A stretch of DNA of 64,000 nt. It comes from Cellulomonas edaphi. Lineage in GTDB: Bacteria > Actinomycetota > Actinomycetes > Actinomycetales > Cellulomonadaceae. Below, in pieces: positions 42,370-50,407 of this stretch. The translations under genes were made by a program, and so were the position numbers. The notes beneath the pieces are model-generated. The model was not told where the DNA came from. It made no database searches and was given only the letters and a program-made list of their open reading frames with translations. How positions within the stretch are numbered: position 1 is the stretch's first letter; every line of letters starts with the position of its first letter. The DNA is taken from contig NZ_JAUCGR010000002.1 in assembly GCF_030362815.1 (NCBI RefSeq), positions 1,054,001 to 1,118,000 of the forward strand, given 5' to 3'.

Positions 42370-43512
42370 ATGCCCCAGCCCGTTGCCGACGCACTCGTCG
42401 CCGCAGTCCGCGCCGCCCTGGACACGGTCCTCGACCCGGAGATCCGACGACCCATCACCGAGCTCGGCATGGTGCGCTCCGTCGACGTCGAGGGCGGCGT
42501 CGCGACCGTGGGCATCGACCTGACCACCCCGGGCTGCCCCTTGAAGGAGACGCTGACCCGCGACGTCACGGCGGCGGCGGTCGGCGTGGAGGGCATCGAG
42601 GACGCGCGCGTGGTGATGGGCGTGATGAGCGCCGACCAGCGGGCGGCGCTGCGCACCATGCTGCGCGGCACGGACGCCGAGCCCGTGATCCCCTTCGCGC
42701 AACCGGGCTCGCTGACCAAGGTCTTCGCGATCGCCTCGGGAAAGGGGGGCGTGGGCAAGTCGTCGGTGACCGCCAACCTCGCGGTCGCCATGGCCGCCGA
42801 CGGGCTGCGCGTCGGCGTGGTCGACGCCGACATCTACGGCTTCTCGATCCCCCGCATGCTCGGGGTGACGCGGCAGCCCACGCGGGTCGACGACATGCTC
42901 CTGCCGCCGGTCGAGCACGGCGTGAAGGTCGTCTCGATCGGCATGTTCGTGCCGCAGGGCCAGCCCGTCGTCTGGCGGGGGCCGATGCTGCACCGCGCGC
43001 TGCAGCAGTTCCTCGCGGACGTGTTCTGGGGCGACCTGGACGTGCTGCTCCTCGACCTGCCGCCCGGCACGGGCGACATCGCGATCTCCGTGGCGCAGCT
43101 GCTGCCGGGGTCGCAGATCGTCGTCGTCACCACTCCCCAGCTCGCGGCCGCCGAGGTCGCCGAGCGCGCCGGCTCCGTGGCCGTCCAGACCCGGCAGCAC
43201 GTGGTGGGCGTCGTGGAGAACATGTCCTGGCTCGAGCAGCCGGACGGCTCGCGCCTGCACCTGTTCGGCGAGGGCGGCGGCGAGCGCGTCGCCGCGAGCC
43301 TCACGACGCTGACGGGGACCGACGTCCCCGTGCTGGGTCAGGTCCCGCTGGACGTGCGCCTGCGGGAGGCGGGCGACGGCGGCACCCCCGTGGTGCTCTC
43401 CGCCCCCGAGTCCCCCGCGGCGCAGGCCCTGCTGGGCGTGGCCCGCTCCCTCACCGCCCGCAAGCGTGGCCTGGCCGGCATGGCGCTGGGGCTCACGCCG
43501 GCCGGTCGCTGA
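42370..43512 (+). CDS. mrp: Mrp/ApbC-type Fe-S cluster carrier ATPase
   Basis: This 380-residue protein has an N-terminal MIP18/DUF59 domain (about residues 1-90) and a ParA/MinD-type P-loop ATPase with the deviant Walker A SGKGGVGKSS. Mrp proteins bind and transfer iron-sulfur clusters to apoproteins. The CxxC usually seen near the C-terminus of many Mrp proteins is not visible here, which some actinobacterial members share. The ATG at 42370 is chosen from the promoter position. The last 20 bp overlap the convergent regulator gene. Rv1229c is the mycobacterial counterpart. Confidence 0.9.
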   Translation: MPQPVADALVAAVRAALDTVLDPEIRRPITELGMVRSVDVEGGVATVGIDLTTPGCPLKETLTRDVTAAAVGVEGIEDARVVMGVMSADQRAALRTMLRGTDAEPVIPFAQPGSLTKVFAIASGKGGVGKSSVTANLAVAMAADGLRVGVVDADIYGFSIPRMLGVTRQPTRVDDMLLPPVEHGVKVVSIGMFVPQGQPVVWRGPMLHRALQQFLADVFWGDLDVLLLDLPPGTGDIAISVAQLLPGSQIVVVTTPQLAAAEVAERAGSVAVQTRQHVVGVVENMSWLEQPDGSRLHLFGEGGGERVAASLTTLTGTDVPVLGQVPLDVRLREAGDGGTPVVLSAPESPAAQALLGVARSLTARKRGLAGMALGLTPAGR

Positions 43513-44026
43513 CCGGGGCGCTGCGGCGCGAGCGCGACACGTCCTCGTGCAGCGCCAGGAAGATCGAGTAGGGCTCGCCGTCCGGGTCGGGCTCGCGGGC
43601 GGCGTACTCCTCGAGCAGGTCGCTGAGCCGGCGCTCGAGCTCCGCGTGCGCCTCGGCGTCCAGCCGCAGGCCCAGCCGGATGGTACGCATCGCGTCCGGG
43701 TCGGGCAGCAGGGCGACCTCCTGCAGGAACGCGTCGATCAGCACCCGCGACTGCCCCGCTCCGCCCGGCGCGTGCCACGAGCGCCGGGTGGCCAGGTAGG
43801 GCACCTCACGCGACCCGCGTGCGCCGCGTCGCGCCGGCTGGGCCGCCAGGAACCCGCGGTCCACGAGCGTGCGCACGTGGTGCAGCACCGTGGCCGGGTT
43901 GCGGCCCAGGCGTGCCGCGATCTCGCGGTTGGTCAGGGCCTCGTCCAGGCACAGCCGCAGGATGCGGATGCGCACGGTCGACGCGAGGGCTCGCGCGTCG
44001 GCGTCGGCGTCCTCCGTGGTGCTCAC
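43493..44026 (-). CDS. winged-helix (ArsR-type) regulator of adjacent MFS gene
   Basis: This 177-residue protein has an N-terminal winged helix with STVRIRILRLCLDEALTNRE and LGRNPATVLHHVRTLVDRGF, typical of ArsR/HTH_20 regulators, and a helical C-terminus that probably dimerises or binds ligand. No metal-binding cysteine motif is present. The GTG at 44026 is chosen because the longer frame would run through the operator region. It is divergent from an MFS gene. Two palindromes between them at 44047-44062 and 44079-44094 are the likely binding sites. Confidence 0.8.
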   Translation of the reverse strand: MSTTEDADADARALASTVRIRILRLCLDEALTNREIAARLGRNPATVLHHVRTLVDRGFLAAQPARRGARGSREVPYLATRRSWHAPGGAGQSRVLIDAFLQEVALLPDPDAMRTIRLGLRLDAEAHAELERRLSDLLEEYAAREPDPDGEPYSIFLALHEDVSRSRRSAPVSDRPA

Positions 44027-44046
44027 GGGCCCATCGTCGCCGACCG

Positions 44047-44094
44047 ATTGAGATTTCTCAATGAGAGACGTCGAAGTGATTGACTTTTCCCAAT
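44047..44094. promoter_or_regulatory. two-copy operator between regulator and MFS gene
   Basis: ATTGAGA-TT-TCTCAAT (44047-44062) is a perfect 7-bp inverted repeat. A related 16-mer, ATTGACTTTTCCCAAT (44079-44094), differs at three positions. Their starts are 32 bp apart, three helical turns. Confidence 0.65.
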
Positions 44095-44115
44095 CGCTCG
44101 CCGCACCCTGTCCTG

Positions 44116-45483
44116 GTGACGACCGCCCGCCGCTCCCTGATCCACCACCCCGACTTCCGTCGGCTCTGGACGGGCGACGCCCTGGGCCAGCTCGGAGCGC
44201 AGCTGACGTTCCTGGCACTGCCGGTGTTCGCGGTCGAGCACCTCGACGCGACCGAGTGGCAGATGGGCGCCCTCACCGCCGCGGAGACGGCCGCGTTCCT
44301 GGTCATCGGGCTTCCCGCCGGCGCGTGGGTGGACCGCATGCTCAAGCGGCGCGTGCTGATCGTGTCCGACCTGGTCCGGGCCACGGTGCTCGCCGTGGTG
44401 GTGCTCGCGGCGCTCACCGATCACGCGAGCATGCCGCTGCTGATCGTCGCCGGCCTGGTGATCAGCGGCGCGTCGGTCTTCTTCGACGTGGCCCACCAGA
44501 GCTACGTCCCGGGCCTGGTGGGGCTGGAGCACATCGTCGAGGGGAACTCGAAGCTCCAGGCCACGCAGTCGGTCGCGCAGGTCGCGGCGCCCGCCGTCGG
44601 CGGCGCGCTGCTGCGCGTGGTGAGCGCGCCCGCCCTGATCGGCGTGAACGTGGTCACCTACGTGGTCTCGGCCGTCGCCGTGTGGCGCATCAAGCATCTG
44701 GAGCAGCCCCCATCCCCCGAGTCGCGCCGGCCGCTGCGCACCGAGATCGCCGAGGGCATGAGCTTCGTCGTCCACCAGCCGCTGCTGCGCCGCATCGTGG
44801 CATGCACGGGCGGGTCGAACTTCGCGAGCGCGATCACCAACGCGGTGTTCGTCATCTACGCGCTGCGCACGCTCGGCCTGAGCACGCCGACGTTCGGCGC
44901 CGTGATGTCCGCCTCGGCGATCGGCGGGCTGCTGGGCGCGGTCACCGCCGACCGCCTGGCGAGGCTGATCGGGGAGGCGCGCGTGATCCCCGTGGCGGCG
45001 GTCGCGTGCGTGCCCGCGCTCGCGATGACGCCGCTGGCGGGCCTGACCGGCCTGCCGCCCGCGGCGCTCATGGTCACCGGCGGCGTGACCGTCTCGTTCT
45101 GCGTGGTCGTCTACAACGTGGCGCAGGTGAGCTTCCGGCAGCGGCTGTGCCCGCCGGCGCTGCTCGGCAGGATGAACGCCTCGGTGCGGTTCATCGTCTG
45201 GGGCTGCATGCCGATCGGCGGCCTGCTGGGCGGCTGGCTCGGCACGCACCTGGGCGTGCAGCCCACGCTGTGGATCGCCGTCGGCGTCGGCGCCCTGGCC
45301 ACGCTGCCGGTGCTGCTCGGCCCGTTCCTGGGCATGCGCGACCTGCCGGGCACGCCCGACGAGCACGAGCCGGCCGACACCGAGGGCGAGCCGACCGAGG
45401 TGGGGCCGGCCGCACCCGACGAGGCGACCGTGGCCGCCACGTCCGCGCCCGACCCGGGCACGTCCCCCGTCGACCATGCCTGA
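44116..45483 (+). CDS. MFS transporter (MFS_3/enterobactin-exporter-like)
   Basis: This 455-residue membrane protein has about 12 transmembrane helices and the layout of MFS_3 exporters, with HHPDFRRLWTGDALGQLGAQ at the start of TM1 and AGAWVDRMLKRRVLI as motif A after TM2. Relatives include macrolide and siderophore exporters. A hydrophilic acidic tail of about 55 residues closes it. The GTG at 44116 is preferred because earlier in-frame codons overlap the operator. It is divergent from the ArsR-type gene, which probably represses it. The substrate is unknown. Confidence 0.85.
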   Translation: MTTARRSLIHHPDFRRLWTGDALGQLGAQLTFLALPVFAVEHLDATEWQMGALTAAETAAFLVIGLPAGAWVDRMLKRRVLIVSDLVRATVLAVVVLAALTDHASMPLLIVAGLVISGASVFFDVAHQSYVPGLVGLEHIVEGNSKLQATQSVAQVAAPAVGGALLRVVSAPALIGVNVVTYVVSAVAVWRIKHLEQPPSPESRRPLRTEIAEGMSFVVHQPLLRRIVACTGGSNFASAITNAVFVIYALRTLGLSTPTFGAVMSASAIGGLLGAVTADRLARLIGEARVIPVAAVACVPALAMTPLAGLTGLPPAALMVTGGVTVSFCVVVYNVAQVSFRQRLCPPALLGRMNASVRFIVWGCMPIGGLLGGWLGTHLGVQPTLWIAVGVGALATLPVLLGPFLGMRDLPGTPDEHEPADTEGEPTEVGPAAPDEATVAATSAPDPGTSPVDHA

Positions 45484-45497
45484 GACCCGGCCTGCCG

Positions 45498-46310
45498 TCA
45501 GAGGTCGTACTCGACCACCAGCGGCGCGTGGTCCGAGAATCGCTCGGCATACGTCGCCGCACGGTCCACGGTGGCGCTCACCGCGGCGTCGGCGAGCTCC
45601 GGCGTCGCGAGCTGGTAGTCGATGCGCCAGCCCGAGTCGTTGTCGTAGGCGGCGCCGCGCCACGACCACCACGTGAACGGGCCGGGGCCGTCACCGCCCA
45701 GCTCACGACCCATGTCCCGCCAGCCCAGGTCGTCGAACCACCGGTCCAGGTAGGCCCGCTCCCGCGGCAGGAACCCCGCGGACTTGAGGTTGCCCTTCCA
45801 GTTCTTGATGTCGACCTCGCGGTGCGCGATGTTCAGGTCGCCCGCGACGACGGCGCAGCCGCCACCCTCGGCGATGTCCGCCAGCCGCGCGGTCACGTGA
45901 TCGAGGAAGGCGTACTTCTCGTCCATGGACGGCTGCCCCACGGTGCCGGAGTGGATGTAGGTCGAGACCACCGTGACCCGGCGCGCCGGGGCGCCCTCGT
46001 GCGGCGCGACCTCCAGGTCCGCCTCGACCCACCGGCCGGTGTCGCCCGTGACCCCGGTCCGCATCCCGATCCGCACGGCGCTCATGGGCAGGCGCGACGC
46101 GATCGCGACGCCCGCGCGGCCCTTGGTCTCGCTGGCCTCGTGTGCCAGGTGCCACCCGTCGGCAGCGAGGTGGTCGGCGAGGATCTCGTCGGACGCTCGC
46201 ACCTCCTGCAGCAGCAGCACGTCGGGCTTGCGCTGCTCGAGCCAGGTGTCCATCCCCCGGCGGAAGGCGGCACGGATGCCGTTGACGTTGACGGTGGCGA
46301 TCGTGAGCAC
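45498..46310 (-). CDS. xth: exodeoxyribonuclease III (AP endonuclease)
   Basis: This 270-residue protein of the exonuclease III family has TVNVNGIRAAF near the start, LLLQEVRASD with the metal-binding Glu, GDLNIAH with the Asp/Asn pair, and the C-terminal SDHAPLVVEYD with the catalytic His. It cleaves DNA at abasic sites and degrades 3' ends in base-excision repair. The GTG at 46310 gives the normal family start VLTIATVNVNG; two more GTG codons lie 2 and 6 codons upstream. The first codons lie within a 52-bp sequence that recurs at 49477-49528, so the gene borders an inserted segment. Confidence 0.92.
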   Translation of the reverse strand: MLTIATVNVNGIRAAFRRGMDTWLEQRKPDVLLLQEVRASDEILADHLAADGWHLAHEASETKGRAGVAIASRLPMSAVRIGMRTGVTGDTGRWVEADLEVAPHEGAPARRVTVVSTYIHSGTVGQPSMDEKYAFLDHVTARLADIAEGGGCAVVAGDLNIAHREVDIKNWKGNLKSAGFLPRERAYLDRWFDDLGWRDMGRELGGDGPGPFTWWSWRGAAYDNDSGWRIDYQLATPELADAAVSATVDRAATYAERFSDHAPLVVEYDL

Positions 46311-46339
46311 CTGCACATCCAACCCCACGCCGGTGACAC
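46288..46339. repeat. left copy of 52-bp direct repeat (insert boundary)
   Basis: This 52-bp sequence covers the start of xth and its upstream region. It recurs in the same orientation at 49477-49528 with only three mismatches (relative positions 8, 11 and 30). The last 22 bases are identical in both. Weaker similarity continues for about 30 bp beyond. Confidence 0.85.
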
Positions 46340-46379
46340 TGGTGCGCGCTCGGCCGCCCGGGCCGGAGGCGGTCAGCGG

Positions 46380-47393
46380 CTAATTGTCGGGCTCGATGCG
46401 AACCCGGCTCTCGACACCCTCATCGGCGGTCTGCGGGAGCGCCTCGGGGTCGAGCCCGTTCATGTCGATAGTGACCCGGGCTTGAGGGTGTGGTGTCTTC
46501 CCGACGTCGATGGAACCGAGGTAGCCCAGGGGCGAGGTGAGCGTGGCATTGGCGTCCATGAGCCAGAACTCGAGGCTGCCGACGTCGCCGACGTACCCCC
46601 CGAGGGTGACCCCGTCGCGGAGCATGCTGCTGGGGGCGCAGTCGTTCCAGCCCTCGGCGATGTGGGTGCAGATTGACGTGGTGTCGTCCAGCGCGTCGCC
46701 GTCCGTCGAGCTCAGGTGGAGTGTGGCCACGCGCAGGCTCTCCAAGAGCTCCTGGGGCGCGGTCTCGGGATTCAGGATCACCGGTTGATCCGTCGGGCTT
46801 CCCTCGGGCACATCCGGGTCGAGCAGCGCCTGCGCTCGCTGCGGGGTGCCGTGCACCACCTCGAGCATCTTGGCGCGCGCGCCCGTGCCGAACAGGGAGT
46901 GCACAGGGCGGTAGAACATCTGGTCGCCGCAGTCGCCTGGGAAGAAGAGGTCGTCCGCCGTGACGACAACGGCGGTCCCGACGTTCTCGAACTCGTACGC
47001 AACGAGCGGCTCGATGCCGAGCCAGACGTCCGCCTTGTTGCCCAACCCCCAACGGACTCCCTCGAGTGCGGACTCGCCGAGCAGCGCCGTGCGGTCTTTG
47101 CCGTCGGCGTCGGTGTAGGCGACCTCGAGGAGGGCCGACCCGGGGTGGTCGTCGGACCGCTCGGTGCCCCTGATCGCGACCACCTGACGCCACGGCGTAA
47201 GTCCCGCGAGATAGCTTCCCGCAGGTTCGATGTCGCCAAGTGACGTCGCACATCCCCCGTACTGCTTGCTCAGCACCGCGCCCTGGCCGGCGCCAGCCGC
47301 CTCGCTGGGGGCGAGCGTTGCGCACCCTGCGGCGACCTGCACGATGGCGGCGAGCGCCCCTGCCCCCACCGCAAGCCTCGAGATCCGATTCAC
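46380..47393 (-). CDS. predicted lipoprotein of unknown function
   Basis: This 337-residue protein starts with a lipoprotein signal (hydrophobic stretch LAVGAGALAAIVQ and lipobox VAAGC, lipidated Cys at residue 24). The mature part is a beta-rich globular domain with five further cysteines, mostly paired in sequence (YGGCATS, PGDCGDQ, SICTHI, NDCAPS). I recognise no family. The GTG at 47393 has GAGGAG ahead of it. The gene lies inside the 3.1-kb insert bounded by the 52-bp repeats, is less GC-rich than its neighbours and faces the same way as the secreted peptidase upstream. Surface attachment is well supported; its role is not. Confidence 0.75.
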   Translation of the reverse strand: MNRISRLAVGAGALAAIVQVAAGCATLAPSEAAGAGQGAVLSKQYGGCATSLGDIEPAGSYLAGLTPWRQVVAIRGTERSDDHPGSALLEVAYTDADGKDRTALLGESALEGVRWGLGNKADVWLGIEPLVAYEFENVGTAVVVTADDLFFPGDCGDQMFYRPVHSLFGTGARAKMLEVVHGTPQRAQALLDPDVPEGSPTDQPVILNPETAPQELLESLRVATLHLSSTDGDALDDTTSICTHIAEGWNDCAPSSMLRDGVTLGGYVGDVGSLEFWLMDANATLTSPLGYLGSIDVGKTPHPQARVTIDMNGLDPEALPQTADEGVESRVRIEPDN

Positions 47394-47600
47394 AGCAGCT
47401 CTCCTCGCGCGTCATCGAAGTAAACCGGATTGTCACCCTCAGTGTTGCCAAGCCGCGGACCTGCAGCTCCTGACCTTCCTGGCGGCTCCCGACCGGGATG
47501 GTCACTGCTGGCGTAACAAGGGCCGTCCAGGCCGTTCCCACGGTCGTCATACTCGTCTCAGCAGCAAGAAGCCAACCCGTCGCCGAGACATTATCGACGT

Positions 47601-48539
47601 TTAAATGCTGCAGGCCGAGGGATATTCGGGCTGGCATTCTTCACCTGATCCCGTGAACAGCGCTCTGCGATAGAGACCGGCCTGCGCGTGTGTGACCAGA
47701 CCGCCGCTTGGACCGCGCGCGTTCATCCTCGCCCGATACTGTCCATCGCCGGCAGTTCCAGTCCAGATCCTGATGGTTTGGTAGATGTACGAGTTATCTG
47801 CCGTTGACGTAGGGTCAAAACGCGCGCCACCCTCGCCGTGAGCGACGTACGCGTTCTGATACGAGATGGTGCCGAACGTGGAACCCCAGTAGCGGACCCC
47901 CTGCTCGAAGCCGTAATTGGCGTGCAACTGCCGAAAACCCGGGGACGAGTGCAGGTACTGCAGGTACGCATTTGCATCCTGATCGAGCAAGCTGTCGGTG
48001 CGGAAGTCAGCGCGTGAAACACAACTTGACATCGTGGCCGGATTATCTCCGTTCTTCGAGTCATTGCGACCGCCGTGGTACGCCCCGGTCAAGTGCATCA
48101 TCTCGTGACGGCCGGTTTGCCAGATCACCTTGGCAGACCGGTCCCCAATGTCGATATGGAGATAGGGCGAGAGCGAGCAACTCGCGCGGCCGATGGTGCT
48201 TCCTCCCAACTCGACGAGCCTGACCTTCACGTCGCTGACGCCCGGGTCCGCCACCTCAGTTAGCGCCAGGGGCTGCGTGCCGTCGAAGTCGCGCGCTCCT
48301 TCCAACGATGCCATCGCTGCTGGGAACGCCGTCTTCTCGCTAGCTGTCCAGTCCTCGTAGTCATTCGAGAAACCCCACGTGATGGTGTTGTCATCACACC
48401 CATCGCTCGAGCCCGCATTCGTGAACGCGAACGCCGGGGAAGCGGAACTGACCAAGAAAAACACGGTGGCAGCGAACGCGGCTACCAACTTCCTACGCGC
48501 ATTCCAATCGAGAGGAACGAGGCCAGGTGGGTTGTGCAT
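47601..48539 (-). CDS. secreted metzincin-like metallopeptidase
   Basis: This 312-residue protein has a clear signal peptide (ARRKLVAAFAATVFFLVSSA, cleavage after SPAFA). The zinc site HEMMHLTGAYH is a complete HExxHxxGxxH, and NPATMSSCV some 15 residues later is a candidate Met-turn, so it should be an active secreted metzincin. The last 110 residues are beta-rich (GFEQGVRYWGSTFGTISYQN and on), resembling a small carbohydrate-binding or jelly-roll module. The ATG at 48539 is preceded by GGAG. It lies in the insert next to the xth gene, with visibly lower GC than the flanks. Substrate unknown; I find no close named family. Confidence 0.8.
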   Translation of the reverse strand: MHNPPGLVPLDWNARRKLVAAFAATVFFLVSSASPAFAFTNAGSSDGCDDNTITWGFSNDYEDWTASEKTAFPAAMASLEGARDFDGTQPLALTEVADPGVSDVKVRLVELGGSTIGRASCSLSPYLHIDIGDRSAKVIWQTGRHEMMHLTGAYHGGRNDSKNGDNPATMSSCVSRADFRTDSLLDQDANAYLQYLHSSPGFRQLHANYGFEQGVRYWGSTFGTISYQNAYVAHGEGGARFDPTSTADNSYIYQTIRIWTGTAGDGQYRARMNARGPSGGLVTHAQAGLYRRALFTGSGEECQPEYPSACSI

Positions 48540-49044
48540 CAACACTCCATCCGGGACGGCGTTCGCGAACTGTGCCAGTTACCGTGGGACGCCGTCTATG
48601 GGAAAGGCATCGTGTCGCCCGAAGGGGGGTCTCGAATCGCGTCTATGCACTGGCTCGGGCCGTTAGTCGTCGAGGAGCCGATCCGGCCCGGCCCGTCGTG
48701 ACAGGCAGCCCGGCGCCACGCACCACGAAGCGCGCCCCACCTGCTAAGCGGGTGAGCACTCTGTGGTGTTGCCGCCTCAGGCCAGGGAGTGAGAGTTCGA
48801 TGACATGGTGGGGCCCTTCCCCACTTCCGCGGCGACGCGGTCGCGCGCCGTTCGAGCATCCAGTCTCGCTCCTCGTACTCCACCCCAAGCGCCTGAGCGG
48901 CTAGCCGACTTTGGATCTGGTCGACTTCGACACGTCACGCCGGAGGAGGTGGCCGAGATCTACCCGGGCGTCACGACTGAGGGCGCCGACAGTGCGCGTG
49001 CGTTTACCGAGCGGATCGCGGCGATCGGCGCAGCGTAACCCTGA
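48540..49044. other. non-coding stretch inside the insert
   Basis: This 505-bp stretch has no convincing gene. Short frames exist on both strands but none has a good ribosome-binding site together with sensible composition. A plus-strand segment at about 48930-49038 (reading VTPEEVAEIYPGVTTEGADS) looks protein-like and may be the front part of the broken frame that follows. Confidence 0.5.
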
Positions 49045-49443
49045 AAGTGCTTCGCCGACGGGAACCTGCCACCCTTCCTCGTCAACCCGCTCCGGCGCCT
49101 GCACCGCCAGCACCGGTTTCGGCCAGCAGCCGAGTGCGGCACTCGGGGCCTCGGAAACATCGAACTGATCGAATATGTTGCACGGTTCGACTTTGACTCG
49201 GTCGTCACCCTCGACTGGCAGCGGCTGGAGAACGCGGACGAATTCGCAGCTCTGAAGGGCGAGCGGCTGAATTGGCTCGGAATGCCGGCTATCAAGGCCA
49301 ATGGGAGACACCACCTAGAGCTGCAGACTGCTGTCGCGGTGTCCGCCGTCGGCCACGTCATCGACCAGTGGGGCCGGCGACGTTCCGTCTCACCCAGCTC
49401 GAGCTCGACGATGGGAAACGTGAGCAGTCGCACGGCGCCGTAG
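49045..49443 (+). pseudogene. truncated reading frame, probably a gene remnant
   Basis: An open frame of 133 codons runs from just after a TGA at 49042 to a TAG at 49441. Codon use is native-looking, with segments such as IELIEYVARFDFDSVVTLDW and GERLNWLGMPAIKANGRHH. It has no upstream start codon, and the preceding protein-like stretch is in another phase, ending in TAA at 49036. This fits a frameshifted or 5'-truncated gene. No family is recognised. It ends 33 bp before the right copy of the 52-bp repeat. Confidence 0.4.
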
Positions 49444-49476
49444 TCCGTGCTCTGGCGCGAGTGCGACTTGGGCACC

Positions 49477-49528
49477 TTGACGGGGGTGATCGTGAGCACC
49501 TGCAGATCCAACCCCACGCCGGTGACAC
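49477..49528. repeat. right copy of 52-bp direct repeat (insert boundary)
   Basis: This is the same sequence as 46288-46339 with three mismatches. On the minus strand it encodes a false start of exonuclease III (VLTITPV) that loses similarity after about eight codons. Confidence 0.85.
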
Positions 49529-49564
49529 GGCGCCCCAGCCGCCCGGGGGCGGTGCACCGGTCGG

Positions 49565-49828
49565 TCAGTGGGTCCTGTCGAAGTCATCGACGCGCCGGCG
49601 AAGATCGCGAGTGAGCACGATCCACAGGCCGGCGACCACGAGAGCCATCCCGATCAGGACCCAGCCGACGACCGGATCGTCGCCCTCGCTCGGCCGCCGC
49701 ACGAGCACCGCACCCAGGACGACGAGCACCGCGACCCACGCGGCGACCGCCCAGCGGATGCCCACCGCGTGCTTCGCCACCCACCGCTGCGGGCGCGTGG
49801 GTGGCACGTCGGGCGAGTACCTGATCAT
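49565..49828 (-). CDS. small membrane protein, unknown
   Basis: This 87-residue protein has two transmembrane helices (about residues 25-43, WAVAAWVAVLVVLGAVLV, and 53-71, GWVLIGMALVVAGLWIVL), with a basic N-terminus and an acidic/basic tail ending DDFDRTH. It starts with an ATG overlapping the VOC gene stop (ATGA), so it is translated with that protein. No family is recognised. Before the insertion it was probably directly upstream of xth. Confidence 0.65.
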   Translation of the reverse strand: MIRYSPDVPPTRPQRWVAKHAVGIRWAVAAWVAVLVVLGAVLVRRPSEGDDPVVGWVLIGMALVVAGLWIVLTRDLRRRVDDFDRTH

Positions 49829-50316
49829 GTCGACTCCCCCCGGTACGCCGCCTCCAGCGCCGCGATGTCCAGCTTCACCTGCGTGAGCATCTCGGCGGTG
49901 GCGCGCGCGGCACCCTCCGGGTCGGCGTCGGGCGACAGGGTCCACTCGAGCAGCTGGCGCGGCACCACCTGCCACGAGAGGCCGAAGCGGTCGGTGAGCC
50001 AGCCGCACTGGACCTCCTGGCCGCCGCCCTCCAGCAGGGCCGACCAGTAGCGGTCCACCTCCTCCTGCGTGTCGCAGTCGACCACCATCGAGAACGCGGC
50101 GTTGAGCTTCAGCGACGGCCCGGCCGAGAGGGCCTCGACCGGCTGGCCGTCGAGCACGAAGTGCACGACGAACGGGTCGCCCTTGGTCACGCCGGGCATG
50201 TCGGCGGGCGCGTGCAGCACGTCGGTGATCGAGGAGTTCGGGAAGATCGAGACGTAGAACTGCGCGGCCTCGAGTGCGTTGTCGTCGAACCACAGGTGCG
50301 GGCGGACGATGCCCAT
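49825..50316 (-). CDS. VOC-superfamily protein (PhnB/3-demethylubiquinone methyltransferase-like)
   Basis: This 163-residue protein of the glyoxalase/VOC fold starts MGIVRPHLWFDDNALEAAQFY, the typical opening of PhnB-like proteins, and continues with FPNSSI and GWLTDRFGLSWQVVP. Such proteins are often labelled 3-demethylubiquinone-9 methyltransferase-like but lack a methyltransferase fold; their reactions are unknown. The ATG at 50316 is preceded by AGGAGG. It is coupled to a small membrane protein. Confidence 0.85.
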   Translation of the reverse strand: MGIVRPHLWFDDNALEAAQFYVSIFPNSSITDVLHAPADMPGVTKGDPFVVHFVLDGQPVEALSAGPSLKLNAAFSMVVDCDTQEEVDRYWSALLEGGGQEVQCGWLTDRFGLSWQVVPRQLLEWTLSPDADPEGAARATAEMLTQVKLDIAALEAAYRGEST

Positions 50317-50352
50317 GACGGTTCCTCCTGACGCGGACGGCGAGGACGCAGG

Positions 50353-50384
50353 ACGCCCCCGGGACCGTGGTCGGTCCCGAGGGC
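50353..50384 (-). terminator. hairpin after folD
   Basis: On the minus strand GCCCTCGGGACC pairs with GGTCCCGGGGGC around a 6-nt loop, 24 bp past the folD stop. One T:G pair lies in the stem and no T-run follows. Confidence 0.6.
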
Positions 50385-50407
50385 GATCCTCGTCTCTCCG
50401 GTGCCGG

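Noticed and set aside
48596-48883. 95-codon minus-strand frame in the insert
   Set aside because: No ribosome-binding site, no recognisable segment, and competing frames of similar length on both strands.
46288-49528. Insertion sequence or transposon
   Set aside because: No transposase or terminal inverted repeats are visible. The flanking repeats are direct, 52 bp long and imperfect, unlike a simple target duplication.
50353-50384. Second riboswitch near folD
   Set aside because: It is a simple hairpin after the folD stop codon, best read as a terminator.
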